Of a stretch of 64,000 nt of DNA, positions 13,012-25,441 are shown piece after piece (position 1 is the stretch's first letter; each line of letters opens with the position of its first letter). Both the position numbers and the translations under genes were made by a program. The stretch comes from Baylisascaris procyonis (lineage: Eukaryota > Nematoda > Chromadorea > Rhabditida > Ascarididae), in contig JAZARR010000179.1 in assembly GCA_037389465.1 (NCBI GenBank), forward strand, positions 3,196,501 to 3,260,500, read 5' to 3'. The notes under the pieces are model-generated. The model saw only the letters and a list, made by a program, of their open reading frames with translations, did not search any database and had not been told where the DNA came from.

Positions 13012-15183
13012 CGATTTTACTTTACAATGCGTGTTTACTTTGTTATTGTGCTCGCTAAGCGAGTGTCTCGGGCACCATTATAACAAAGTTGCTCTCATAC
13101 TCTTCCGCCCAAAAAATCTCATTCCGTTTTCTCAATCTGTAGCATATTTTCTTCAACAAATCTAAGTTTATGAGGTGATTCCGCAGTTGAGAAATAAATA
13201 TTTAAATTTTAGTGGTGAATTTCCTTATTTAATTAAATATGCAATTTTTTTCTATAGTCTGTTGAGACGATTATAACATTGTGGGAAATGATTTACTAGC
13301 CGATCCTCAACAGCAAAAAAAGTTTTTGGAAAATAACGAATCGCCTAAATTCACTTATCATTCAATGATATTTCGTTTAATCTATGCTAGTATTATGATA
13401 ATTTAAATGAATTTTTATTTGTATAATTCTTAGAATCTTATTACAATAAAGATAATCAATTGAGATAATTTACATATTAGATCTAATAATTTAGAAATTG
13501 CATTTAATAGGAAAATGTCGTAGATTAATATTTAAGGGATGAAATTTCCACTGAACTATGGTTTATAACGATTTAAAAAAATTTGAACTAAATCGCTATA
13601 TTCTAATATATTGTATTTCATTTCATATTTATTCCTCTTGTAAATCGAATTTTTAGAAACTCTGCCATCGAGTCGCACAATGTTTGCTTTATTTCGTTTT
13701 GCTTTCCTTCTTTATTGCGTGCTATTTGGGTGTGGTCACATTATACGTTGCTATGAGTGGGTTTTTATTTCTATAGTGGTGATACCATATGTATAAACAT
13801 ATTACATATGTCCTAAATCATTTATCAGAATGAAGCGTCTACTGCCCATTGCAACTCTCTCAGATGGCGTTTTTTCGTTGTTTTTTTTTTGTTGTCGAAA
13901 ATACCGAATGTGCAGGCTTGATGAAAAAAAAGTGGACTCAATGCTTAGGCAATTATGCCTGTATTCGAGATTCATTTTAAAGAGTTGACACTTCAAAGGC
14001 CTAAACAATATGGTTGAAGCTCTCAGAAACTACCGCACTGTGATTCAACCTTTGCGCTTTTTGGTTGAGTAACTTTAAAGTTAATCGGCTCTACAATTAT
14101 ACCTATACGATTAATAATGCCATTATTGCAGGCTCTTTTTTGTTACGCTATACGCAGCCACAATAATTAAATATAATAGATATATTATAAAAAATGTGTT
14201 GACATTTAACAATAGAAATGAAATACTGAGAGAAAGAGCGTTAGATGGATATAGCTAGGAGCAGAAATATTCGAGGATAATTTGAGCACTAAGAAATGCA
14301 TAACAACAAGTAATGTTATAGAGTGTTAGCTGTTGCACTCATCGTTTCCTTCGATTTCCTCACGAAACCACAAAGAAAGAATCGATTTTTTTTTTTTTTT
14401 TTTTTTTTTTTGTTCGTTTAGAGATAAATTTTCAATTCGTATCGTTAATCGAAATTTTGCGCCGAAAGAAATTTTTTTTTTTTTTTTTTTGTTGGCAATT
14501 TATTTATAAGAAACTGCGCTAAGTCCTTCGAAGAATGATTTAGTTCCCGTTAGCTCATTTGCGTTTTTCTTCAAGATTAATCAATATTTAATATTTCTAT
14601 TCATTTATCTATTTTTATTGCCTCTTCAAACATTTCTCGATTTATTTCTAATCGTTTATTTTCATTCATCTATAAAACTATCTTTAAATTAAGTTTGATA
14701 GACGTCCTCAAAATTTTTCTTAGTTCTTGAATGATTGAGTAGATATTTTGGAGAAAGTGAATAATTTTGCCAGCATTTTAGCGTTGATTTTTGCATCGTT
14801 TAGAACGTTATATTGTCACTGATTGTTGAGACTGCGGTGTTTTTGTACTTGCAACGTGTGTTTAACTCTTAATCGCATCAATAACAAAATTATGGATGTG
14901 CAAAATTTGATATAATAAAATGTCATTGTGCTTGGGTGCAGTATAAAACCATTAGTGCATGCATCAGCAGTAAGTATTTTTATATTCCCAACCGAATACA
15001 TGTGAACAATCGCAGTTCGTTGAATCCATGATAGGCGCCTTCATATTTGCGTTATTACTTTTCATATGTATGTAAATACGTTTATTTGAATATATTGTAA
15101 TTGAGGCTAATATAAGGAAATGGGCGATAACGAGGGGTTTAAGGGGAGAAAGGCGTTCTCGCTCACTTTGCTGAACCTATGTC

Positions 15184-15231
15184 TCCCCTTCCCTCCCCCC
15201 CTCCCCCCTCTCCCCTCTCCCTTCGCCCTAT
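15184..15231 (-). other. C-rich tract (G-quadruplex type on the minus strand)
   Basis: Six or more runs of three to seven C are separated by one to three T or TCT. The complement therefore fits the G3+N1-7 pattern several times over. A purine-rich segment lies just upstream (about 15128-15153: GAGGGG, AAGGGGAGAAAGG). No gene is adjacent. Confidence 0.6.
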
Positions 15232-18075
15232 TCGCGCTTGCAAATCGCATGTATTGATATTATTTCTTAATCTATAAATGTTTTTTGAAAATGTGGTATA
15301 TATTTTCCACATTTTATTTAAATCACAGTTTTATATCAATGGATGTTATTGCAAAGTTATGCGATATTCAGAGATGAGAAGGTTGCAAAAAAAAAAAAAC
15401 TTATACTTACTAAGCTGGTATAGTGATTACTTTTCTATGCGTTACTTTTTCTTCTAGCGATGAAGCACTTTATATTAGTGTTCATCCGATAGAGAAAACC
15501 ATCACTAACAAAAAAGAGCAAAAAAATATTGTTCATTCGTATATGCTATCGGTTATTTCTTTAGTAGTCGTTGTAATGTATTGCGTTGAATTCGATGTTT
15601 TACATTTCGCTTTTATTTGCGAAAATGTTCGAACGAACGAACGGTTTTATTTAGAAATAAAGAAACATACATAGGATGTTACTGTATATCTGATTTTCAT
15701 TTTCAAATAAGGCGCCTTATTTAATAGAAGATGCGTTTTTTTTTTTCAGCTGAGATTTATTGCCAGCTGTATCCTTCCTCAATAAAGATCCCTTCATAAA
15801 AAGTCTGCACTCTCTAATTTCCGGTTGAAAAATTTTATTACGCTTCAATGATCCTAGTGTTCTTAAAGAAAAAAGTGAAGGAAGCGCAACAAAGGCCTAC
15901 GCAAAAAATGTTTTTTTTTCACCGATTCTTTCAACTACACCAGCTGACCATTTGAAAACATTTGAAAAAGCAGTGCAGCTTGCTGATCAGGGATTCTTTT
16001 TTTACTCATATCTAGCGTAAAATTAGTCACATTTTCCTTCAAAAAATACCAATGCTTACATCTATGTGCAAAAAAATTTTTATATAAACAAAAATTTTTT
16101 CTATGTGAATTCGATGACTTTTCATGTCCGCGAAACTCATAAAAGAGGTGATATTGACGAAAAAATTAAGGTGCAAAAATATTCTAACGTATGAAATATA
16201 TCCGTCAGTTTTCATCATTACAGTTTTTTTCTAGACTATGATTGAAACCATCAGACAAACAGACATACACATACATGAGGGCATATATATATATGAAGTG
16301 TTTGGGAAAGTCGGATAACAACCTGCCCGGGTCACTAAACTCAAGAGCTGTTCGGTTCTTTTCTGAAGTCTTCATTTTATATTTGATCCGTATTAGAACG
16401 TCGGCTCAAGTGGTTTAGGAATAGTAACACAGAGATGGTAAGATAATTGAACTTTTTAGGAAGAGGATAAAATAAATGAACACTTATGTGCATGGAGTAA
16501 CAACTAGATAACGAGAAAGCAATGAGGCATACCGCTGCTCACTTCTCAAATGCGACCAGGCAGGTATGCAGTAAACAGCTGGCAGTATGAAGTAAAGGCC
16601 TGTTTGGCATAATTATGGCGTTTGTTTTTGAGGGAATATAAGGTGCAACTCTTAATTTTCGATGCTTTGTGAAATCTGTAGACAATGCTTGTATCAATAT
16701 AAACATTCTCCCATATAAACACTCAAGTCACGAATATCACCTTTAGTTAACAATATGGTATTAAGCAGTCGGCTAGAACATTCATGCTTTGAAACGATAT
16801 GCAATAGGTGTCATTTTTTTAAACGGAAGTATATAGTTGCTAGACTTGTGACCAATTCACCAAAGCCAATTTGATCGATATACAGCTTAAATAGCTTTGG
16901 AAAATTGCTGCTTGGCTTGCTAGGCTACGAAGCGTTATGTAAATTTTTGATATCCTCCGTAAAAGGCTTCTATGAATCCTGTAGTTCCTGGAAAATGCTA
17001 TTTACATACTGAACAAATGGAGATGGTTCTAGGACATTTATCTGTAATACACCACTAATCATGTTACCGAATCTGGGAAAGTTTTTCTCTATTTAAATTT
17101 GAAAAGTAAGACCGATGAGGAAATCTTTTGAGAAAAGCTAGAAGTTTACCAAAAAAATACTATGAGGCGATAATATCAGAGGGATTTTTCATCTAAACGG
17201 GATTTTAGCTATTTTTAGAGCTTTGAGAAGTGAATTGTACCATTGAGCTCAGTAAGCTGGAAATTGAAATTCACAGCTCAGTAAGCTGGAAAGCCTTATA
17301 AATAGGATCAAACGTCATTGTTTAGCTTCCTTCATATTTGACTGCAGGAAGCTTAGCTTATTAAACGCAGTACAAAATGGCAAGAACAATTAGAGTGTAT
17401 ATAGCGAATTCTATTTTTTTTATTTCCAAGAAAACTTCAGTATCTAAAGTAAGCGGAAATGTGTATTGCCTATTTGCACCTTATATTTTGGAATGGAAGG
17501 AAGGGGGACAAACACCAACTTAAATTTAAATGTTCAAGCGATGAAATTAAATAGTACCCTAACTATATGAGATTTAAACTGCACGTCAACATTCCTGACA
17601 TGGAAGTATTAAGCCGCTTTATGGGATTATTTAAATCGAAATCAATGATTCCATGTTCTTGGCCTTTTGCCAACAATTTCCGCATCGACGATTTTTGCGC
17701 GCGCTCATTTTGGAGCGAGTTGTTGAGTCGGTTGTGTGCGTTTCCGATAAGGTATGCGTGTTGTGGTTGTTTTTGACATCTGTTTTAGGCGTGTATTAGA
17801 ACAATCGTAAATTAAAGCTGGTGAAAACCTATTTTTATAGAGGCCTCGGAAGTTTATCTATAGAATAAAATGTGGCTAGTCTGATACGAACTTCATTAAT
17901 CGTTTGCTACATAGGTGCTTGATATTTCAGAAATTATAATTTGTTTTGCTTGATGGTGATGGGCTTCATTGATCTGGGGAATGACGTTGGCAAAACCTGT
18001 CGAGTGAAGGTTATTTTATCGTGCGCAAGAGGATTTTTCGGGGATTTTATGATGGAGCTGGTGTAGTCACTTAAA

Positions 18076-18104
18076 GGGGAGGGGATATAAGGGGGATACA
18101 TGGG
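18076..18104 (+). other. G-quadruplex-type tract upstream of DESI2
   Basis: Four runs of three to five G are separated by loops of one, six and six bases (GGGGAGGGG, ATATAA, GGGGG, ATACAT, GGG). It lies about 1.1 kb upstream of the DESI2-type start codon. Confidence 0.5.
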
Positions 18105-18606
18105 TCTTTGCACGGCAAAGTCAATGACTATTGACAGAATTCTTTTTTTGCGGGGAGAGGGGGGATTGTTTTATTATATGTGCTTTTATTAGAAGCGTAT
18201 TGCCTATCAGCTATCGATTCGATTTATTATTTATATGCGTTATTCCGAACTTGCATTTTGTATTGCGAATGGTGACGACGTCATATGTATTTGTATGATT
18301 CTGATAGTTTTAAGGTGGAAAACATTGAAGGTGAAATTATTGAAACTTGCTATTATAATTCGCAGTTCAATATCGTCCTTGAAGTTGATTCATCCGTTTT
18401 GAAAAGAGCTCAAAAAATTTCCTTTTTACGATTTTTGTGCCGTTCAAGTTGGAGGAGTGAATCTGTTATAGGAGGATCGTAAGGTCTATTGAGTTGAAGT
18501 ATCTTCATTGTGTTTTCTATGATTGGTGAGGTGTTATTTTGTAGCAAATCAATTAAAATATATACTCACATGTTTTGTTGGCAATCCTTAAATGTGACTA
18601 TTATGT

Positions 18607-18630
18607 GGGGGGGAGGGGGTAGGGGGCGGG
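18607..18630 (+). other. Strong G-quadruplex-type tract upstream of DESI2
   Basis: G runs of 7, 5, 5 and 3 are separated by A, TA and C. This is the most compact G3+N1-2 motif in the window and lies about 540 bases upstream of the DESI2-type start codon, on the coding strand. A role in promoter structure is inference. Confidence 0.65.
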
Positions 18631-18944
18631 AGAGTTCGGTAAAAGCGAATGCTGTGCCATCTCATTAAGTGTTCTTTTCCATTTATTTATTTCTTATTTA
18701 ATTTCAGGTAGGGGCCAGTGCAGCTGCCCTAACCGATTCATTAATTCACTCAGTGAGGAGTTATCTAGGCTGAGATATCAGACGTGCAGCTTTGATTTAT
18801 TTTCACTCTGTGCATTTGCTACGCTATTTGAATGTCTCTTTGCTAAACGGCGTATTGAGTGCAGCACGGTGTCCGTTATCGATCGATTGATATACGACGT
18901 TGTGATCTAGCCAACAGCACACAAGCAAGAAGCATACACACCTT

Positions 18945-18966
18945 TATTCTGCTTCTTCTTCTTCAG
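18945..18966 (+). promoter_or_regulatory. Candidate trans-splice acceptor or 5' UTR acceptor for DESI2
   Basis: A long pyrimidine tract of CTT repeats ends in CAG at 18964-18966, about 200 bases before the start codon and without a coding exon in front. In nematodes such orphan acceptors usually receive a spliced leader. A 5' UTR intron is the alternative. Another candidate, TTAATTTCAG, ends at 18707. Confidence 0.35.
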
Positions 18967-19165
18967 TTAGGCTTTTCAAAAGTGTTCGATTGGACAATTT
19001 GCAGTCGGCTGTCATCTCCATCTAAAGACACTCACCTAATTCGCGAATATTATCTTTGCTCTATACCTCTAATACCTGTTAATAGCACCTTGTCGATTCG
19101 TTATTGCTTGACGATCAAGAGGGAAAGGTATTTGTTAATATCCGATCGCGAGCGCTATCCATAAA

Positions 19166-22100
19166 ATGGCGCGGACTCCCGTACGCCTTAATGTTTATGA
19201 TATGGTATTACATTTTCTTTGATTTCAACCTTTTTTTTGAATATTTAATAAAACGTTTGGTATATTTACAACCTTTATTCAGCTAGTTGATAGGTTCCGA
19301 TAATTCCGGCAACAGAGAGTGTTTATCCACCGGTTATATAATTGCATATGGTACAGATGCACTCACCTTGTTTAGTAAAGAAATTAAAATGGTTGTAATA
19401 TCGTTGTTCGGGTTAAAAACTTCGTTAAAAATATTGTAACACATCGATTTGTTCACTTATCACTATTCTATTTCTGTTTATTTATGTGCATTTGTCTGCC
19501 TGATAGTCTCAAGTTGGTGTTCCAAGTTTCAAGTTATCTGTCTAGTTAAAGCTAGATATAATAAATCTGAAGGGTGTAGTATATACATTTAGATGATCAC
19601 TTACTATCTAACATTCAAGAAAGTCGATCAACTTCGAAGGGTAGTTGAAGTGGTTAAACAAATTTGCATGCAGTATACATCAATAAAACCAGGAAAAACG
19701 ATTTATATTTATGAGGGACATTTTTATAAACGGTCGGATAAGTGGAAATATGAAGGCATTATTCTGCGTATTTTTTTACGTGGATAATTTTTGGAACCGG
19801 TAGGTTAGCAGAGCAGAATTGAAAAGCACATATCATGCCGCCTTCTATGGAACGCTACTGAACTCGTTTTCATCTGGGATTTTTCTTTCATAAGTAACTT
19901 ATAAGTTTTGAAACTTTCGATACTCGTTTAAGCAAGGATCCCGCATGTGTTTTTGTCCATTTTTGGGCTTACGAGAAACGGGTTGTCCATGTAAAACTTA
20001 ACATTTTAATTGAATTAAAATATGTTTCTTTAATCTCGTTGAGATGCAATCGTATCTCTAAGGAAAAAGAAAAGGCAAGAAAGAGAGATTTTTGAGCTTT
20101 TCATTTGAAGAGAGTTAATGATGCGATTGGTGTATCAAAAACTGCCTTATCTTTTAAGTATAAAAAATTTTCAAATTTGCTGATAAGCTTAATCTGTAAT
20201 ATTGGACAATCACTTTATGCGTCTCATTCTAGCCTCCACTACAAAAACTGACAAATGTTTTTTTGTAATGCTGCTTCAGGACATATATTCCAAAAGTTTC
20301 ATGCTCAGTAACGATGATTCATCGGCCTCGATGTTTATATGCATAAATTTCAGTATTGGTTAAACGAATATGCCTCAACACTTGGTTTTGGTGTCTATCA
20401 TTCTGGAATCGAAGTGTACGGTGTGGGTATGTGCGGTTTTTTTCTATCATATGTCCTTATTGTCGTTACTTTTGTAGTTGTTCTCGTTGTAGACAGCAAA
20501 TCTAGCTGAAGTGATTGGAATTATTGGTATTAGAGAGCGAAAGCATAGCAGATCAGGGAAGTTTCTAAACTTCAGACTCCGAGATAGAAGGGAATAAAGT
20601 TATGGGAAATATGAATTTTCCGGAAAACATTTTTCAATTTAAAATTGCTGTTTTTTAAAGGGGATTTGAGAACGTTACTTATTTAAACCCCACTGTGAGA
20701 GGCAGAGTGGGTGTTCCATTGAGAATCCTCTATTCTCATAACACGCTGTGGGAATGTCTATAATTACATTCTTTTTATTTCGCTTCTCTCTGCACTAGCA
20801 GCGATCGGTTTGCTTATCGGTTTTCATTCGAATGCGATTTTGCAACGTTATATCTGTGCGCATGCACCTGTATTTGTGTCTATCTGCTTACTCTGTAATT
20901 TAACCTGAGAAACTACTGAGGGTAGAGTTAGGGCACCTGGTGTTAAGAAAATGATGAAAGCATGTCGCATTTCGTATTGGCTGGTAGAGTTATAGGCGTT
21001 TCCATTTGGCAAAAAATCGCACATGGTAGCTGATTTTCGCAGATAGTTAGGTGTGATGTTGAATCGGCGGGTATAGTTGCTTGTGTTGTGAAATTCGGGT
21101 TTCGTAGCCGTTGCACGTTCATGGTTAGTTGTGCTTGAAAATAAGGGAGATGCGTGATATGTTTTCGATGTAACAAACTGTGAGTTGACGTCAAACTAAG
21201 CTATAGCTAGCCGAGTGTAAATCTCAAATAGCAACTCTGTTAGGAACCACGATAGAACAATTCTGCAAGATTGGATTTGCTTATATAACATGAATTTTTA
21301 TCGAGTCCTTTAGATCAATCACATTATAAGCGTTTAATTGATTATCGCAAAAAGTTATGTCTTCCAAATGAGATTTCGTAGACATTCGACATTTCAGAAT
21401 ACGCTTATGGAGGGCATCCATTTGCATTTTCGGGTATTTTTGAGAATACCCCACAAGATGCTGAAGAATTGGGCGAGAATTTTAAGTTCAGGTAATGCTT
21501 CGTTTTAAATTTGTTGAAGTAGATGGTAATTTATTGCTGTTCCAGTTCGTTGATGTTCTTTCGTTCTTACATTTATTCTAGACAAATTCTATGGTACTTA
21601 ACGTAAGTGTCATAAATGACACTAGTCTAGAGGACAAGAAAAACCGATCCCCTCATTGCCTTAACTCCTGTTCGGATGGATAACGTGGAAAAATGGTTAA
21701 GGTTACGGTAAGGAAATTTTGTACAGTATATGTGGAACTGTTAAGTAATAGGCGCAATTTAGGCAGATTGGCATATTGGTCTTTATGAAGATATATATAT
21801 ATATATATGGATCTGAAATTTTCTTCATTTTGATCTCGCCTTTAATCTTTCCGTTTGCAATCGGAATAATTGTGAATTCGTTTATCCAGCAAATGAATGG
21901 TTGCTAAATGGTTTTGATAAAGGTAGAGCAATTAAAAAAGAATGAAAAATACTTTATATAGCTGAATCGGTCATGTTGAGAGGTTGCATGAGATAAGGTA
22001 TTCCTTTCTAAGCTTCTATAGTTCTACTGTTGACGGTGTTTATTTATTTATTTATTTTTTTACGTCTGAAGAGGCGTCATTCTAATTAAATTTCTATAAT

Positions 22101-25100
22101 AAGAGTTGTACTTGTTGATTTGTAGACACTTTGTGCATTTAGTCTAAAGGGAACACTTGTTTACAGAGAAAATGTTCACACCACTTATAGACTACTTGCA
22201 GCTTATAAATTCCAACTTTTTGAAAAATACGAAAATTTTTTAACTATATGCCAGGTACACATTCGATTGAGCACTTATCGGGTGACTGAAAAGTATGTAA
22301 AAGTGATGTTGACAAATTTGATGTACTGTAGACAACGATGATCTACTTTAAGAGAGTTGTTAGTTGGTAGCGAGATGAGTTTTACTGTCGCTGAAAGTAT
22401 CGTCTATAAAGTGCAATGTGTATGAAAAAATATGAGGAATTAGTTAACCGCCCTATGATGATAGCTGATAGTTAGCAATTTGTTATCATACCTCGTTGTT
22501 GAGAATAAGGTTTTATCTGGAATTCACTCGTCGAAATTCTGGAATCGGCTCACTTTCTGCCAGCTGCTGTATATGATCGAAATTTGGATGCCAACACACT
22601 TATGGAAATTATTTCAGGGTTCGTTTTCAGTGAAATTCCATAATATTTTCGAATATTCATATATAAAAGCGTCGATGTTTTATAAATTTTTAATAATTTC
22701 AGGGAATGTATATTGATAGGCGAAACGGATTTTACGGCAGCCGATGTGAGGCATATGATTCAATTATTGGGTCATGAATATAGAGGCGATAAATATCATC
22801 TTATCTCGAAGAATTGCAATCATTTTTCGGCAGCTTTTGCTAAGGTTCGTTTGTAGAGTTAAAATGATTGAAATAGAAAGCCCAACTGAGGTGATGTGAA
22901 ACGTAGAGCCTTTTTCTTGAATATGGGCCTTTTCACGGTAAGGTGTTTAATGAAAAATCTTTTTGAACGGTCGTTTAAATACGCTGAATTTTCATAGTCG
23001 AGTACATTGCGAGTTATGAATGTGCATATTTGGATAGCACATTTATTAAGCGACAAATGGCTATGAAATATATAAGTGCCTGTTTGGGCAGAAACCTTCA
23101 TCGTGATGTAAGGCATTTCTTGCATCATTGGAAAGGAAGAAACTCCCTACGTGGGGCTTCAGCTCAGGCGAATGCGTAGTTTGATCCTTTTATCATTTGA
23201 TTCTTTTTAGCTGAGAAAAACGGCGATGGGATTGAGTTCCATGACTTGAATTCATCAACAAGTTCAGCAGTTGCTGGTTGATGCCTTTTAGTTGATGCAG
23301 TTATCGATTCAGTAGCGCTTATAGTTGATATCATAAAGCTAGTGGTGAGTTGTGATGTGAAATGACTGCGGTGAGAATATCCTTTCCTTAATGTGGTGAC
23401 GACCACCTCGTATTCTCTCTTTCTTTGGATGAAGCAGCACTAACGGAAAAGACCGTACATCCCTTACTTTTAAAATTGACTGAGTCAGGTGGACTTTCCA
23501 GAGACTCAGGCTGATTTAAAGAAAGTAAAAGCGAAGGAGAAAGAAGTATAGATATCTAAGCGCCGGCCAGCGATTGCACAGCCCATTAAATATTTATGCG
23601 CAAAAGTTGAAAGGAGAGATTAGTTAATGATTGCTGAGATCTCATGGATCCTTTTTAGGGTAATGGTTTAGTTATTACGGGTAAAATGTGTGCATTCATG
23701 CGAGCTTTAAGTGAACCTTAATGGGCTGTCGAATCTGATTAAGTCCTTGTACGCTGCGAATGTCTCATATGGAGGAATACGTATGTATAGGAGATTGGCC
23801 TGCGCTAGGCATGCATTTATTATATGATGCTGTTGCACTGCATTCCTGCCGTTTAGAACTTTCTATAATTTCGTTTCTCTTCAAAAATATTTCGGTGCTG
23901 TTCGATAGTCTTTGCTGTGTGGAGTTTTCGACTCATTTCACCAGCAACAAGTGTATGCCCAGCAGCCAAAAATGACATTCTTCTTTTTATCTCAATGTTT
24001 TTAGACAAAATATTTACGTATTTGAATTATATTTCAGCTCGTATAGAAAACGTTTTGTATTTACGGGAAATGAACATGGTGTATTTTTTACGGGGAAAGC
24101 GTTGGAATTCTCTTTTTTTTGCTTTTTATCTGAGTGTAAATTCATTGATTACGGCATTAGATGGTAACGTGATTCTCCGATGTGCTTTTTTGCTAGCATC
24201 TTTGGTTAGTAAATTGTAAAGTTTTGAATGATCTCACAGGTAACTCTTTTTTGATAAACAGATCACCAGGTAGATTCCACTCAAATTCAGGTGTTTGTAA
24301 TTCACGTGGAGGTTTGATCAAAGTTGGTAGAGGGAGTACGTCTATACATCAAAATTATCATTTCCTTAAAGATTTTTCTTCTCTGATTACTGTTCTCTTA
24401 TTTTTAGCATGCATGCAGGTGGATATACCTGCTACCTTTTCGTTCAATAAGAATTCCTCACTTAATGATGTTTTAGATGTAAATCTATTTTCTAGACACT
24501 GACAGGCCGAGATATACCGGGCTGGGTGAATCGGTTGGCCTCATTCTCGGGTTCGATACCATTTTTGGAGCGATGCATTCCACAGGAGTGGCTCACCCCC
24601 GCAGCATTGAAGCAAAGCCTTGAGGAGAGGCGTAGATCGGGTGACTACACATCAGCAGTTGTTGAACACGCTCAAGAGGCGATCGAAGAAGGGCATTCTA
24701 ATCGTAGGTGTAGTCTACCTATGAATGGACGCATTGAAGGTTAGTTGTCTGATTATTGAGCAGATCACGGTGTTTTTTGTATTGCACTGTTGATTCCTCA
24801 TCTTCTTGTTATCTTGTCGAATTTCCAAGTCACATTGCCGATTCCACTACCAATCGGAATGTGAATGAAAGCACGAATGTTTATATATGAAACGATGGAC
24901 GGTAAAACTGCGATTGGAATGGCTTACATCGTACCTAAAATGTCTTCATGTTAGCGTCACAAGGGTGTTCTAATCATTTTACATTAAGCTTAAGTGATAC
25001 TGCGTTTAATTACTCTGCGAGAAATTGCGCGTTTTAGTAACGTGCTCTCATTATCAGCGATTTTCTAGTAATTATAGGGCTTCTCCTTTAGAGGTGGCCA

Positions 25101-25441
25101 AGAGTCTAAACAGTGCAACCACGTTTGGCAGGGTAGGAAGAGGCCTCCGAGGAAGGCAGTTTGCCATTTTTCGCTTTTGAAAACCGCTTTAAATTGTCAA
25201 CTCTTTGAGCATTCTCTTGCAATTTGAATTTTGAAAATTTACTTTGTTTCCAGAATTGAGGCATAAGAATGGCTTGACAAGTGCTAGCTGTTCGAATTCG
25301 ACGATCACGGTCAGTGCGCCATCATCAGCAAGAACATCTAGTCCTGTGCCATCGTTATCACGTATTTGGAACTCCATCAAAAACATTGCCTCTGATACAC
25401 CAGTACAAAACGATCCAACGCAAATGCAGAAACAACAATGA
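19166..25441 (+). CDS. DESI2: DESI2/PPPDE-family deSUMOylating isopeptidase-type protease (six exons, complete, 259 aa)
   Basis: Exons: 19166-19204, 20354-20426, 21398-21491, 22703-22844, 24496-24739 and 25254-25441. All join in phase and sum to 780 bases including the TGA. The protein starts [13 protein letters not shown], then continues [34 protein letters not shown] and KNCNHFSSAFAK. These are the blocks of the PPPDE fold, a papain-like cysteine protease with a permuted His/Cys pair: His29 in HSGIE and Cys107 in NCNHF. After the domain (residues 1 to about 150) comes the DESI2-type segment with the invariant [11 protein letters not shown], then a Ser/Thr/Gln-rich tail with no domain. The family hydrolyses isopeptide bonds of SUMO or ubiquitin conjugates in the cytosol; which modifier is used here cannot be read from sequence. 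Length is somewhat above the roughly 194 aa of vertebrate DESI2 because of the tail. Two donors are of the weaker GTT type (GTTCGT after exon 4, GTTAGT after exon 5). The start was chosen because exon 1 supplies exactly the strand preceding YW in the family and ends ATG|GTATTA in phase. Confidence 0.93.

Larger units (their letters stand above)
10801..18075. other. Non-coding, AT-rich stretch
   Basis: No supported gene. It contains poly-T runs (14385-14411, 14473-14490), a C-rich tract at 15184-15231 and a GC-richer island at 12830-13150 that holds a possible minus-strand start exon (listed separately). Two stretches share the string CAGACATACACATACAT (about 12265 and 16258). A direct duplication AGCTCAGTAAGCTGGAAA lies at about 17236-17292. 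Confidence 0.5.

Noticed and set aside
22859..23406. Minus-strand frames of 80-89 codons
   Set aside because: They lie within the fourth intron of DESI2, have no similarity and are not bounded by splice sites.
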